A stretch of 64,000 nt of DNA, from NCBI GenBank assembly GCA_950106755.1, contig OX467082.1, positions 7,750,001-7,814,000 on the forward strand, read 5' to 3'. The notes beneath the pieces are model-generated. The model searched no databases. It had not been told where the DNA came from and was given only the letters and a program-made list of their open reading frames with translations. Shown in pieces: positions 1 through 10,852 of the stretch. The number at the start of each line of letters is the position of its first letter. Position 1 is the stretch's first letter. The stretch is from Climacium dendroides (lineage: Eukaryota; Streptophyta; Bryopsida; Hypnales; Climaciaceae). The position numbers and the translations under genes are program-made.

Positions 1-1029
1 ATGATTCGAGATGTGAAGATGTTTGTGGGGAGTTGTGATCAGTGCCAGAGAACGGGAGGTCCTGCATTCAAAAATCACTGGCCTCTAACTCCAATCATTC
101 CGCTTGCTCCGTTTGAGAAGTGGGGAATTGATTTTAATGGACCAATCAATCCGGCCAGCATCTGGAAGAAGAGGTACATCATTCTAGCGACAGATTATGC
201 GACCAAATGGGTGCAAGCAAGGGCGACTCGGAAGAATGATGCCTCTACTGCAGCCTCTTTCCTTTTTGAGGAAATTATGATGCGGTTTGGTCATCCGTTA
301 GAATTGGTTAGTGATAGAGGAACTCATTTCCTCAACGATGTTATTGAAAAGATAACATCCACTTACCAAATCAAACACAGGAAAACAACACCTTACAATC
401 CAAAGGCAAATGGTCTCACTGAGAGAGCAAATGGGATTGTAGGGAAGAGTTTGAACAAGATGGTTTCCGCGCACAAGACGGATTGGGATCGGAAATTAGC
501 TTCCGCAGTCCATGCCTACAACACTTCAGATAAAACCACCACTGGTAAGAGTTCTTTCTTTTTGGTGTTTGGACAAACAGCATTACACAAAATCGAGATG
601 GAGATCGAGACATTGAGGGTCATGGCCTCCAGAAGAGGAAGTCAAGTTCCGGATCCGAAGTTCCGGTTACTGGCGATTGAGGATTTGGAGGAAACTCGAA
701 TCGATGCTCTGAAACGTACCATAGCTGTCCAACACAAGAGAAAGAAGGATTTCGATGCTAGGTTACCAAAGGATCATGGTGTGTTGGAAGGAGGACTAGT
801 GTTACTATATGACAACCGTCATGAGGAGTTTCCGGGGAAACTCCATACAAGGTGGATGGGACCTTACCGGGTAAGCCAAATCTTTCCCAATGGTTCACTC
901 CAGCTTGAGGATCTACAAGGAGTATGGCTTGATACTCGGACCAATGGATCCAGGATCAAACGATACAACCTAGAGACATTTTCTGAATCAGATTCGGATC
1001 TGGATAGTTTTAATCCTGACCAACCTTAG
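1..1029 (+). CDS. Ty3/Gypsy pol, C-terminal part: integrase (5'-truncated by window edge)
   Basis: This is the integrase end of a retrotransposon polyprotein, the enzyme that joins element cDNA to chromosomal DNA. The reading frame is already open at base 1, so protease and reverse transcriptase lie outside the window. The second half of the zinc-binding HHCC motif is visible as CDQC at residues 12-15. The catalytic triad is Asp44 (GIDFNG), Asp105 (SDRGTHF) and Glu141 (GLTERANG); the 35 residues between the last two are the classical D,D-35-E spacing. A C-terminal segment with RWMGPYRV around residue 290 matches the usual region after the core. No frameshift or stop is seen over 342 codons, so this copy is younger than most elements here. 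It could be Tat/Athila-like or another plant Gypsy lineage; I cannot decide which. Confidence 0.93.
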   Translation: MIRDVKMFVGSCDQCQRTGGPAFKNHWPLTPIIPLAPFEKWGIDFNGPINPASIWKKRYIILATDYATKWVQARATRKNDASTAASFLFEEIMMRFGHPLELVSDRGTHFLNDVIEKITSTYQIKHRKTTPYNPKANGLTERANGIVGKSLNKMVSAHKTDWDRKLASAVHAYNTSDKTTTGKSSFFLVFGQTALHKIEMEIETLRVMASRRGSQVPDPKFRLLAIEDLEETRIDALKRTIAVQHKRKKDFDARLPKDHGVLEGGLVLLYDNRHEEFPGKLHTRWMGPYRVSQIFPNGSLQLEDLQGVWLDTRTNGSRIKRYNLETFSESDSDLDSFNPDQP

Positions 1030-1077
1030 AATCCTAGAATTTAGTGTTCGCAGGGACGCTCACATTTGAAAATGGGG

Positions 1078-2840
1078 TGATGTCGTAGACCAAAATGAGA
1101 GGATGAAGTTGGTTATAGAGAATTTAGAAGTAAAGAGTTGACATTGGTAAAATTTTTTGATTTACAAAATGGTAAACTAATCATATTACCAATATTAACT
1201 CTACCTCACTATTGGATTAGTAGTAGATAGATAATTTGGTTAAGAAAGATATTATATGTTTCCTGTTTTCCTAAAGATCCGGAACCGGATCCGCATCCAA
1301 GGAACTAAACAGGGATCGGAAAAATATATCGGGGCCGGAAGCAAACGCATCCGCACGCTATCGGAAGATTATCGGGACGGGAAGAGGAAATCTCGAATCC
1401 AACGGTAATCCCATACATCACGGAGGACCGTTCAACGGCTAGATTCCTCCGCGATGATTGCGGAAACGGCTACTTTCTCAATGGCTGCGATTGCTAGGAA
1501 ATAGGTGGGAAAGTAGTTAGGAAGTTTCTGGGAAGCGATCCTAGCATGGTCAGCCGAAAACCCAAGTTTTTGGTAGGTAGGAAGTAGCTTGGGAGGTGCT
1601 TTTCAGGTGCATGCACTTGGACTGCACTTTCCGGATTTTTAGGATCTGAGATCCACATTTTGCGGATCGGATGGGGTTGGTAGGAAAGTCAACTTAGAAG
1701 GATAAGGAATGACACCTGTCATTCTCCTGTCCTTTGGTTTTATTCCTGGGGACTTTTAGGGTTCCTTGGGGGGGTGTATTTAGGGGGCTGAAGTTTGCTT
1801 GAAGCCCCGGGCGGTTGTGTTTTCATATTTGTGTTTTTCAACACTTTGCAAATTGATTTCAAATTTCCACTTCATAAGTGCTGGCCTGAAAAGGCTAAGT
1901 TCTGTGTTGGTATGCCGTACAATGCTAGAACCATTGTTTAGTGCGGGTAGCTGGTTTGCAGGTGTGGAGGAAGACAAGTAGCCCCCGGATTCTGTCTAGG
2001 ATCTGAATTTGAGAGCATTGAGGTTTGGTTAAGAAAAACTTTGTGTACTGAGAGGGAGTTCTGGTTGCTGAAGTTCCTTGGGTGTCTTCTGAGTAGGATA
2101 GCCATTCTTAGGTTGGGTGAATTCTTCAGGAGGGAGAACGAACGCCAACTGACGTCTGATGAGGTTCTACTGAATCCGGAAGAGAGGAACAGGAAGGTAG
2201 TTAGGATCTCTCAGTTATCGGGTGCTAGATCACGCTCTTGGAATTCTGTCCGGATAGGTCTGTCGTTGTAGTACTGAGAGGATAATAGGGGTTTCCTGAA
2301 TGACCTACTAGTCTGGATCAACATCCGGGATAGTTGTGAGGAAGTAACTATTTCCTATTCTGGTGTTTGTTGTTGTTATTTAAAGTAGATCTTCATTTCA
2401 CTCTAAACACGTTTGAAGGGTAGGGTTTACGTTCCCTTCCGAAAACCAAAGAGCGGAACCCTCTTGGTAGAGGTTAAACTAAGATTTTGTGAGTTACTAT
2501 AACCGGATAGGAATCCTCCTTCCGATTCCACATCCGTCTAAATTGATCCGGATTGAGAGAAGTACAGGATTATGACAATCCTCCTTGTTCGATTACTGGT
2601 GGAAGATTTGGAGTGGATGTAAGGGAATTGGATTATGGAGAAGAAAGGATATTGAGAGAGTTTTATGTTGCGAATATTTAGGTCCGGTTTTGCTTGGGTT
2701 TGGTGTTTTCCGAATCCTGATCCGGATATCTTGAGGAAACTAACGTTGAAATCCTGTGGGAACGATACACGAGTCATCTAAGGTGTTTTACATCAATTTA
2801 ACACCTAAGGGTAGGATTTGTACTTCCTTGTGCTATGACA
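1078..2840 (+). mobile_element. Probable 3' LTR of the Ty3/Gypsy element
   Basis: A purine run ending in GGGG (about 1068-1077), just after the pol stop, looks like a polypurine tract. It is followed by TGATGTCG, and the segment can end in ATGACA at 2840, giving the TG...CA ends of an LTR of about 1.76 kb. A TATTTAGGGGGC stretch near 1776 could be the LTR core promoter. The 5' LTR is outside the window, so the boundaries cannot be checked by LTR-LTR identity. Small reading frames inside are not convincing genes. Confidence 0.6.
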
Positions 2841-3769
2841 ACCCTCGCATAGAATTTGACGGATATGACCATGATATCTCCGGGTCTTAGGCGGGTATCA
2901 CCTAGATATCCCCGGATATCAAGCGGCTATTGAGTGCAAAGTCGGAAATAGAACGTCTGCAATTTAGGGCGGACTGTCCTAAACTGCATTTCTGTAGATC
3001 ATGAGAATTGATCAATCCTATATATATGCTACGCTGATAAATCAAAAATGTCGTCCATGCGCAATTTAGTGCGGACCATCCTTAACTGAATTTTTGTTCA
3101 TAATAAGAACTCATAAACTCTACATATAAGGTACACTAACTCGGTAAGGAATCAAAAATGTAGTCCATGCACAATTTAGGGCGGACCGTCCTAAACTGCA
3201 TTTCTCTAAATCACGTGAATTGATGAACCCTATACATATGCTACGTTGAAAAATAAAAAATATAGTCCATGTGCAAGTTAGGACGGACCGCCCTAAACCG
3301 CCTTTCCGTTGAAATTCAGAATTGATTAACCCCATATATATGCTACATATAAAAACCGAGAATATAGACCACGCGCAATTTAGGACGGACCGCCCTAAAC
3401 TGCACTCCAAAGCACTACACTAACGATAGAAGCATAGACATTACCATAAAATGATTAAAGAAATCAGACACATTGAAGAAATTCAGTGATGATTGGTAGA
3501 TAAAATACTTCTAAAACTCAATGGCTCATATACTAATTAAACAAAAAAGCTTACAAACCAAAGAATAATCCCAACAGTTTAGGGCGGATCGCCCTAATCT
3601 GCAGACTAATACAGAAACATAGCCAGCAAACAAAAGACTACAAAATCAAAAATAAATAATGGCGTAATCATAATTGACTTACGAAATATCAACAAGAAAA
3701 ATGTGCGTCTACGTCTAGCAACAGTTTAGCTCAGTCCGTCCTAAACTGCAACAATAGACTGAATTCCAG
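2840..3769 (+). repeat. Palindrome-bearing repeat block, copy 1 (930 bp)
   Basis: This block is nearly identical to 20347-21064. It carries seven copies of a 21-bp quasi-palindrome (arms TTTAGGGCGG and CCGCCCTAAA around one base) at 2963, 3065, 3175, 3277, 3379, 3578 and 3725. The first five are spaced 102, 110, 102 and 102 bp apart, so they mark tandem units. In the other copy the block ends at a splice acceptor in front of a coding exon; here no exon follows. It is probably a detached intron or leader of the gene family at 20-28 kb. An open frame at 3120-3410 (-) consists of these repeats and is not a gene. Confidence 0.9.
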
Positions 3770-4347
3770 GGTTGCTAGTAGGCGAGCTTGTGAGCATGAG
3801 CCCATGAGCCTGTGAGCCTATGAGCGGGAAAGATTTTTTATTAAAAAAATGTGGGGGACCTATGACTGTGGATGTAAGTGTATTTTTTTTTGGGAAGATT
3901 TGAGCTCATTCTTCTGAAATTTTACTTACTTACAAACTTAAATGAAATAAAAAATTGCAACAACCAATTGTGTTCAACCCAGAAAGGCCATACAGGACGT
4001 CAAATGTCTAATGAATGACAAAATAATCTCATATGTAGGACGTAACTGCAACTATTCATCGACATAATTAAAGGTGGAAAAGAGAGATTTTCTACAATAC
4101 TTTGACTCCCAATAATTATTTTTGGTATTGTTAAAGTAAATGATGTCACACGGTTCTAGAATCATTGATTTCTACGGGACCCTATCCGACGTTCAAGAGT
4201 TAATTTTGACAGAAAACATAAAATGCAAAATGTTGAAGGGGAATGAATTATACTAAAGATGTAGCCATAAAACACACAATCAAATCAAATCATAATGTAA
4301 ATGAATACATAACAATTTGACTCATGAGATATATCAATCTCATAAAT
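3770..4347. other. Intergenic spacer, no gene seen
   Basis: AT-rich sequence. A short run of GTGAGC/ATGAGC repeats lies at about 3783-3825. Nothing coding was recognised. Confidence 0.6.
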
Positions 4348-4699
4348 CTAGGTTGTAGTGGACTGAGTTGCAGATGCCAAGCTACTCTCAGACTCTGAAG
4401 TCTCTTTCCCCTCTGTTGCCGATTCATTTATAAATTGCAGAACATTAAGAGCATAGGTATCTTTTCTACGTTTTGGTTCTAAGCTACCAAAGTTTGCAAA
4501 TGCTGATGCTAATTGCTCAGCATAAACTGGAAGATCAAAAGGCTTCTCTGGACTTAGTACTAGTTTGCGTCTCTTCCTCAATGCATCTGTAGACATCAGT
4601 TTCTTACGCCTACAAAAAAAACATATAGAATATTAGAGTCATGAAATAGAAGAACTAGGATGTCAAATAGCACTTGAAAAATATAAAAAACTTACTTAC

Positions 4700-5280
4700 T
4701 AGGTTTAGTTCGGCGAGGAAATTTCCGAGGAACCACTATCATTGCATCCGGATCTTGTGAAGATGCAGCCGGCAGTGGCAGTTGCGTTTCAGTTATTATC
4801 ACATCTTCTTCAGTGTTCCTTTTCATAGGTTCAAGGACGCCGTGAAAAACAGTGTTGTCTTCCTCTAAAGCCACTATGTGTCGTCTCGTGTCGCGACATG
4901 CTGTAATTGATGCACCTACAAATTACAAAATGCAATTCATATCAATGAATCATTATATGAACACATATATGAAAATCCAGTTACTAAAATGAAAACTAAC
5001 CAGTGGATGCTGTGCAGTCGAAAACCAAGTCGCCTTCTTCAGTTGTCCCCTCTATAAGGAATTGGAAGAACCTAGCATCCTTTTCGCGAGGCCCTCGCCA
5101 TGGAATTTTGGTTAGTGGATTGACCAACATGCTCTCTTTAGTTGTGTAGTTAATTAATGTATCATCCTTGCGTAGGTCTACTTTTGCCTTCTGCATTGCT
5201 TGTGATCGCTTCAAAGAGAACCCTGAGTTCTCTTTATCACCGAGGTCCTTCACCAAGAGAGTGATTCCAAACTTCAAAGT
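4700..5280 (-). CDS. Two exons covering the AdoMet-motif-like region (motif I)
   Basis: Exon 5280-5001 ends in EEGDLVFDCTASTG. Exon 4915-4700 continues with ASITACRDTRRHIVALEEDN. Together they match the C-terminal motif I block of beta-class DNA methyltransferases, which normally reads like GDLVLDPFAGSGT, then AA, then a strand ending in E or D. The DPFAGSG core has become DCTASTG, so one of the two loop glycines and the proline are gone, while the acidic residue after the next strand (ALEED) is retained. Confidence 0.55.
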
Positions 5281-5376
5281 CTACAGTCACAAAAAAATTA
5301 TGTATTAGAAAAGAATACAACCATCTGTCAATGCCAGTTTCCATTAAAATTATGAAAATATTTGAAAAACACTAAC

Positions 5377-5730
5377 CGTTTCCGAGTCCTCCACAGCTGA
5401 AGTTAAATGCATACGATTGATACCCAACCATTCCTTCTTCATTACCAGTGAAGGATAAGACTCGCACAATCTTGCAATAATGCCCTTTGAATCGGCACAC
5501 CACGACTGAAATACTATCATGCAACCATGGTCTTGTAAGTGCATATCTGCAAAGAAGAAGGCCGATTGAATGGCTTCATACTCTGGATCTGAATTCCATG
5601 AAGGTATTGCTTTCTTTGGAGAAGATACATCTGGGACAGGTAAATTCTCTTGGCAGTCAAAGAAGATGAGGTCCACTAAAGGTGCTTGGCTCACTTTACC
5701 TCCATACATACGGGACTTCCCTGGTGCCAA
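5377..5730 (-). CDS. Exon with altered methyltransferase motif IV
   Basis: The exon starts after a CTGCAG acceptor and ends at a GTTAGT donor. The segment VDLIFFDCQENLP sits where a beta-class amino-methyltransferase has a hydrophobic strand followed by DPPY. Here DPPY is replaced by DCQE, so the residues that hold the target base are missing. A later strand (DHGCMIVFQSW) matches the usual 'GG-lvvf' strand. Loss of catalysis is inferred from these residues. Confidence 0.5.
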
Positions 5731-7999
5731 CTGCAGAAATGAATTTATGCAAACAATCAATTATTTATACAACTTTTTTTCAAAGGTCCACAAAAAAAAG
5801 GATTCATAGTTCTAGACAAAGCATCATGGTTACCTTCTTCAAAAAGGTCGTCACTTCAGTATAGCACTTGGGCACCTCGGACTCCATGTTATCCATCACG
5901 TCCACTATAGAGACGTTCAAGATCAATTCCTCTGAAGTCACGTCTGCATCATCACCAAGAACTATGGCTTGAGTACCTTGTGTTACGATGTCCTCTGTGA
6001 AATCTGGAAGTATCGCCTTCCTCTTCAACCCACTTTGGGATCCACTTTGCATGTGCGAGTTCTGATCAACCGTTGAAGACGCCGGTACTTGTTTATTGCC
6101 TTCTTCTTTCTTCTTGCCTTTCCCTTTCCCCTTGCCCTCTTCTTTCTCCTTCTCCTTCTCTGCTAACTTCATAAGACGGTCCGCTTCTTTCTTCTCCTTG
6201 TTCTCACGAATCTCTTGCTCTTTGTTCTCTTTCTTCTTGTCAGCAACCATTCTCCTTGCAATTGCTTTCTTCTTCTGTTGATCAGTGTAGTTATTGAATT
6301 CGGGAACCTCCAAGTCAATGACGCCAAGACCATCTAGTGATTTCCAAAGTTCTACTTCCGATGGATGAGTAAATGTCAACGGACAATCTAGATACCACGC
6401 ACCACCAGTCAGATGAGCCGTCGTGAATGTCTTCAATTGGCTTGACGTGAACATGCACTCTTCAGAACTCCGGTCCAACCATGTGGTTAGAAATGGAGGA
6501 AGATCCTCCCTAGGTATGGCGTTCTTCCCTAAAAGCTCGTACTTGAAATACCTACAATAAGAACATTCAAAAAATTAGTAACAATCACATAGCCGAATTC
6601 TTTGTTACAAATAACACAAATTCACTGAACAAATAACTACGTATGCTCATCCTTCGAAGAAAGTAAGGAAACATAAAATTCATATTTACATAAACATACC
6701 GGAAAAGAACTCTACGAACAGCATCATTTGATCCATCAAAATTTGAGAAGGTCTCCGACTTCTTAAAAGGGTTTGATCCCTTCAAAGCCGGGCCAAAACC
6801 TTGATCCCAAATCTTCCTTCGCCATCCTTCTATATACTCTGGAAGATACTCCGGTTGAAGTGGGGATGCCATATTGATTTTTAGGCCATCTTTATTGACT
6901 ACATTGTCAAAGTACTCTACCGCACTATCCTCAATCTGCATTATATTCTTATCAGTACAACTCCATTATCATTTCGTATACATGAAAAACCAAAACTGCA
7001 AAATGTAGTACTTCATGATTTTGTCATTATATACATGAAATATCATTTACATAAATACAAACACTTACCCCTGCCCACCAAACCCATTTATTGAGGAAAG
7101 GCCCCAATTTATCTTCAGAAACTGGCTTTGGAGGGAAACGTCTGGCATCCCGTGAAGGCATAGACGAGTTCCACCACTTCAACAACTTTGTCTTCTGTGC
7201 TGCAGAGGTATTGCAAGTGGCTACCATTTGTAGCTTTTCCAATGTCATTTCAGGAACCTCATTTGTGGTCCAATGCTTTTCAACCTTCACAAGGAAATAA
7301 AAAAATTTCAGCATTAAATAAATCACAATAATAAAAAATAAGACAATCGTTTTTTACATCATAAATCTTCATCACCTCTTCCAGAAATCCTGGACCATGA
7401 GTAGGATTTGCCACCGCAAGCAATTTTCCCATTTTCACGTACAACTTTGCCGCCTTCTCCTTAGCTCCAACCCTCATGGCATTAGCCACCCCTTCATCAC
7501 TTTTATCTTCAGATGCTGTCACTTCATTGTACTTCCGTACTGCGGCATCCGCTCCTTGAGCTATCTCTTGCTAAAAAATAACATTAGCACAATTTCAATT
7601 ATACCAAATTTGCACATTCTTCAGCCCTTCCTATATTGTAATGACCTAAAATGAAAGATATATAAAATAGTTAGAACATTCTCACTCTTACCCGAAAAAC
7701 AAAAGCCGTGAAGACCTCCATTGGCATTGAGTACCATGTTTTTCTCACTGATTACGTACCACAACGTTTCCTCTCAGAAGGTCTCAACATTTCATTGAAC
7801 TTCTCCATGGGAAGAAGCCCATACTTTTGAACACGATAAAGAGTATGAACTAGATTGGTCTTCACATGGGAATCCTCCGTTGACGTACAATTCACATTAG
7901 GCTACAAAATCATTTCATACATATGAATAAATTGAATAACAAAATAATAAAAGTCAAAGATTAAGTTCAATCAAACAACATCATATGATACACGCTTAC

Positions 8000-8664
8000 T
8001 TATTGATGTCATGCATAATCTGCATGACAAGCTCTATTCTCCCTTTCGTGTCCAAAATGATGCTGTCTACTGAAATGTGCCAAGCTCGATTCGCCACATG
8101 CAGCCTCGAGATATGATTCATCCACGCCAAGCGACGATGATTTCCATCACAGATAAAAAACTTCGAGTTCTTCAAGTACCTCAATTCTGGTAATGAATCT
8201 AAGTACTCATTGAAGATGTCATTCTCTGATTTCCACAAAGGACCCCAAGCATCCATTTCATCTGTCGAGAATTCAGAAGACTCCCCCGCCTCATTAGTTG
8301 TGGAAACATAAAAAACTGCGGCTCCATCTCGATATCCATGAACAAACTCTTGTTCAAGTTTTACAAGATCACAAGAGAGGGTGGGCCTAACCATTAGCAT
8401 GGGTACCAATCTGCACAAAGGTATGCGCATTCGGGAGTGTTTCTGAGGCCTCATCCTCAAACTCTCGATGGTGGCCACAGAGTCTACCTTCTGCAACCGT
8501 CGGAGTTCATCTTCGAGCAACTCCTTCTCCTCCTCCTCATCAACATCATTCACCTCAACATCTCCTTCTTCCTCAGTGCCAATTTCTGGTTGACCTCTTT
8601 CACTGGTAGGTGGAGTTGAATGAACTTCCTCTGCCTGTGATAGATTAATTGGTGACTCCTCCAT
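8000..8664 (-). CDS. Exon with ParB/sulfiredoxin-like domain (GNHR motif)
   Basis: The exon begins with ATG directly after a CAG acceptor at 8665-8666. Its first 60 codons are acidic and disordered-looking. The end carries KFFICDGNHRRLAWM, matching the D-G-N-H-R signature of ParB N-terminal/Srx-fold domains that bind nucleotides. Unlike the paralogue at 22.2 kb (INGQHSV), it keeps the Arg. The donor reads AATAA then GTAAGCG and leaves phase 2, while the next exon at 7901 reads well only in phase 0. Confidence 0.55.
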
Positions 8665-8884
8665 CTGCAAGATCATGTATATTTTTTAGAGAAATTACGA
8701 AATACACGGAAGTCCTCCAGAAGTTCCAAGTTAAACTTGCAAAACAAATCTTTACTATGATGGTAAGAAAATTCTCAATACAAAAGATTGTACAAGTAAT
8801 ACATAATCGCTCGTATCATAATAACACCAATGACTAAGTAATACAAATGCTGCAACACTACAGCTGCCTCTATTCCTTTCAAAC

Positions 8885-9337
8885 TCAATCAATTTCTACA
8901 CTAGCATCTGAATCAGAACTCAAGTGGATGAGGACAATATCGTGCCTGCCCAATCCGAAGCTTCCAGCAGTATCTCTAATATCCTCAATTGGTGAACTAG
9001 AAATGGAGATTGATGTTTGACAATTAGAGCTACTATACTTAGTCTCAGAACTCTCAGGAGAGAACACTGGTTGTTTTTGTTTTCGTTTTTTGGAATCACT
9101 GAACCTACTGCAACAAGGTTCATCTAATTGATCAGCTGCTCGATCACAAGCATCAAGAATGTCTCCAAGGCTTACCAAGTCAGTGTCTTCATGAGGCAAT
9201 GACTCGCTAGCAATGTTGATGTTTCTATCTTCTGGAGTCCTAGGTTCCGAAGTTTCCGCAACATCTGCAATATGGATTGCCATATTGGAAGGTATTGGTA
9301 AAAGGGCATGGTCATTCAGACTCTCATGTGTATTCAT
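8885..9337 (-). CDS. Hypothetical 150-residue exon or small gene upstream of the ParB-like gene
   Basis: The reading frame begins with ATG immediately after a TTTTGCAG acceptor (9338-9339) and ends in TGA at 8885-8887. The product is rich in Ser, Asp and Glu, with a short basic patch (SKKRKQKQ) that could be a nuclear localisation signal. No domain is recognised. It may be the last exon of an upstream gene or an alternative 5' exon of the gene at 4348-8664; the stop argues against direct fusion. Confidence 0.35.
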   Translation of the reverse strand: MNTHESLNDHALLPIPSNMAIHIADVAETSEPRTPEDRNINIASESLPHEDTDLVSLGDILDACDRAADQLDEPCCSRFSDSKKRKQKQPVFSPESSETKYSSSNCQTSISISSSPIEDIRDTAGSFGLGRHDIVLIHLSSDSDASVEID

Positions 9338-9688
9338 CTGCAAAACCATTTTAATAATAAGGTAGGCCAATGTTAGTTACAATCGAATAAATTTTTAAAA
9401 AATAATACTAAGTGTACATCAATGAAAAGTAAGAAGAAAAAATCAATATTAAAAACAGAAATTGACATCTCAAACTTACTTGACTTCCATTTCAGCATTC
9501 CCATAGCTAGAATACCAAATATTTATAAATTCTGTAATTTGCACGAAAATAGGGAAAGCCCTCTTATGACATATGCCTACCCCTTCCTTATAATCATAGA
9601 AGGAGGAAACTCAAGGAATCGAAACAATTAAAAAAATAGAACTCATGCACATTGAAACATTCCTAAAATTAAAAATATACTTCTTTCT

Positions 9689-9790
9689 ACAAGACCACAA
9701 TGAAGTGTAATGCCACCCACCACCATAAACCCTGTCGGGTCCAACGGGGGCTTATATAGTACCTTACGCTACCCTATTTTTTTGTCTTAC
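9689..9790. mobile_element. 102-bp foldback element, diverged copy
   Basis: This copy starts ACAAGAC and ends GTCTTAC. It shares ACCCTGTCGGGTCC and the CTTACGCTACCC arm with the two better copies downstream and has the same 102-bp length. The left arm is strongly decayed. Confidence 0.5.
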
Positions 9791-10166
9791 AGTCCAGCAC
9801 TCACAAAAACTTAAAGGTAGAGGTTGGACACTTCATATCTAATAAATACATTAAAGGTCAAAGTAAACGACTAATTTACAGTAGTTCCCTTCATTGCTTC
9901 CTCACAATGGATTTCGTAAACTTCCATAAAGAATAAACAATTAATTTTTGGTGATTTTTCCATTAAAGGTATGACAAGAAACTAAATTAGACTTGGAGGA
10001 AAATGAAGTCAAAATCCAACTTTTTTTCAATAGAATCAAAACAAAATCACGTGGACATCACTTGAGGTCATTCCCGGTCAATGCACCCAAACATGGCTGC
10101 TGAAACGTACTGTAAACCCACTACTAACGTCCATATTCAGTGTCCCTCACCATGGAGACTAGGATA

Positions 10167-10268
10167 GCAAGACGAGAAATAGGAGTACCGTGAGCTACCC
10201 CAAGGAACCCTGTCGGGTCCGATAGGGTTCCTTGGTGTAGTTCACGCTACCCTTGGTTTTGGTCTTGC
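10167..10268. mobile_element. 102-bp foldback element, intact-looking copy
   Basis: It runs from GCAAGAC to GTCTTGC with long inverted arms (GTGAGCTACCCCAAGGAACC on the left, the matching GGTTCCTTGGTGTAG arm on the right). It has no coding capacity, so it is a MITE-like or hairpin-forming repeat. Confidence 0.75.
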
Positions 10269-10555
10269 TTTTTCATGGCGTGTGCGTTTTCGTCCACGGC
10301 GTTTGCATTGACCATGAATTTCTCAATGAACTTGAAGTCACGTCGACTACACTAATGATGGTATTTAGTGTTATGTTACTAATAGTTTTACTTGAACTTC
10401 TACCACACCCACTCAAAATTTCAATTGCTTTGCATTTAGTGTTGTGTTCACCATTTCTGAATTCATATTTTTAGGTTTTTATTTTTTTCATTGTAATTTG
10501 ATGAAATAATATGTAACACTAACTGCTTTAGAAATGCTATAACTTTTCACTCCTT

Positions 10556-10775
10556 GTAGGTATTTTCACGAAAATAATAAATCCTAGTATCATTCTAAGT
10601 AGGAAAACTCTACAACCACACTTGGTAAAAATATTCGTGAAAATAATAAATCTTAGTATTATTCTAGGAGGAAAAAATATACAACCACACTTGGTAAAAA
10701 TATTCGTGAAAATAATAAATCTTAGTATTATTCTAGGAGGAAAAAATATACAACCACACTTGGTAAAAATATTCA
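10556..10775. repeat. 69-bp tandem repeat, about three copies
   Basis: TTGGTAAAAATATTC recurs at 10622, 10691 and 10760, an exact 69-bp period. The last two units are almost identical and the first is more diverged. The frame open through it (10537-10779, minus) is a by-product of a period divisible by three. Confidence 0.85.
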
Positions 10776-10852
10776 TCAAGAGTAAAAACTTTTGACTTTT
10801 TTAAATCAATTAGTATACGTACTAGTATTTATCACCACTACTATACTGCTAC

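Larger units (their letters stand above)
4348..8664 (-). pseudogene. ParB-like + degenerate beta-class DNA methyltransferase-like gene, copy 1 (many exons)
   Basis: Ten exons can be traced from GT/AG signals: 8664-8000, 7901-7692, 7570-7358, 7284-7069, 6935-6700, 6551-5834, 5730-5377, 5280-5001, 4915-4700 and 4609-4348 (stop TAG). The first exon encodes a ParB/sulfiredoxin-fold-like segment with FFICDGNHRRLA. The 6551-5834 exon holds a Lys/Glu-rich linker. The 5730-5377 and 5280-4700 exons hold the methyltransferase-like core in beta-class order, motif IV before motif I, but both motifs are degenerate. In bacteria and phages ParB-like domains are often linked to N4/N6 methyltransferases; introns make contamination unlikely. 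Two defects are visible: an in-frame TAA at 7752-7754, and a phase mismatch at the 8000 donor that one lost G would explain. The same layout recurs at 21071-25360. Its role is unknown; a DNA- or nucleotide-binding, non-catalytic role is inference. Confidence 0.6.

Noticed and set aside
3120..3410. 96-codon minus-strand gene
   Set aside because: It consists entirely of the 102-bp palindrome units; 102 is divisible by three, which keeps the frame open.
2963..3745. CRISPR-like array from regularly spaced palindromes
   Set aside because: The sequence between palindromes is also repeated (102-bp units), and introns carry single copies.
4348..8664. Bacterial or phage contamination, because of the ParB-like and methyltransferase-like domains
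   Set aside because: The coding parts are separated by many GT-AG introns in AT-rich plant-like DNA, and a second copy lies among plant repeats.
10537..10779. 80-codon minus-strand gene
   Set aside because: A by-product of the 69-bp tandem repeat.
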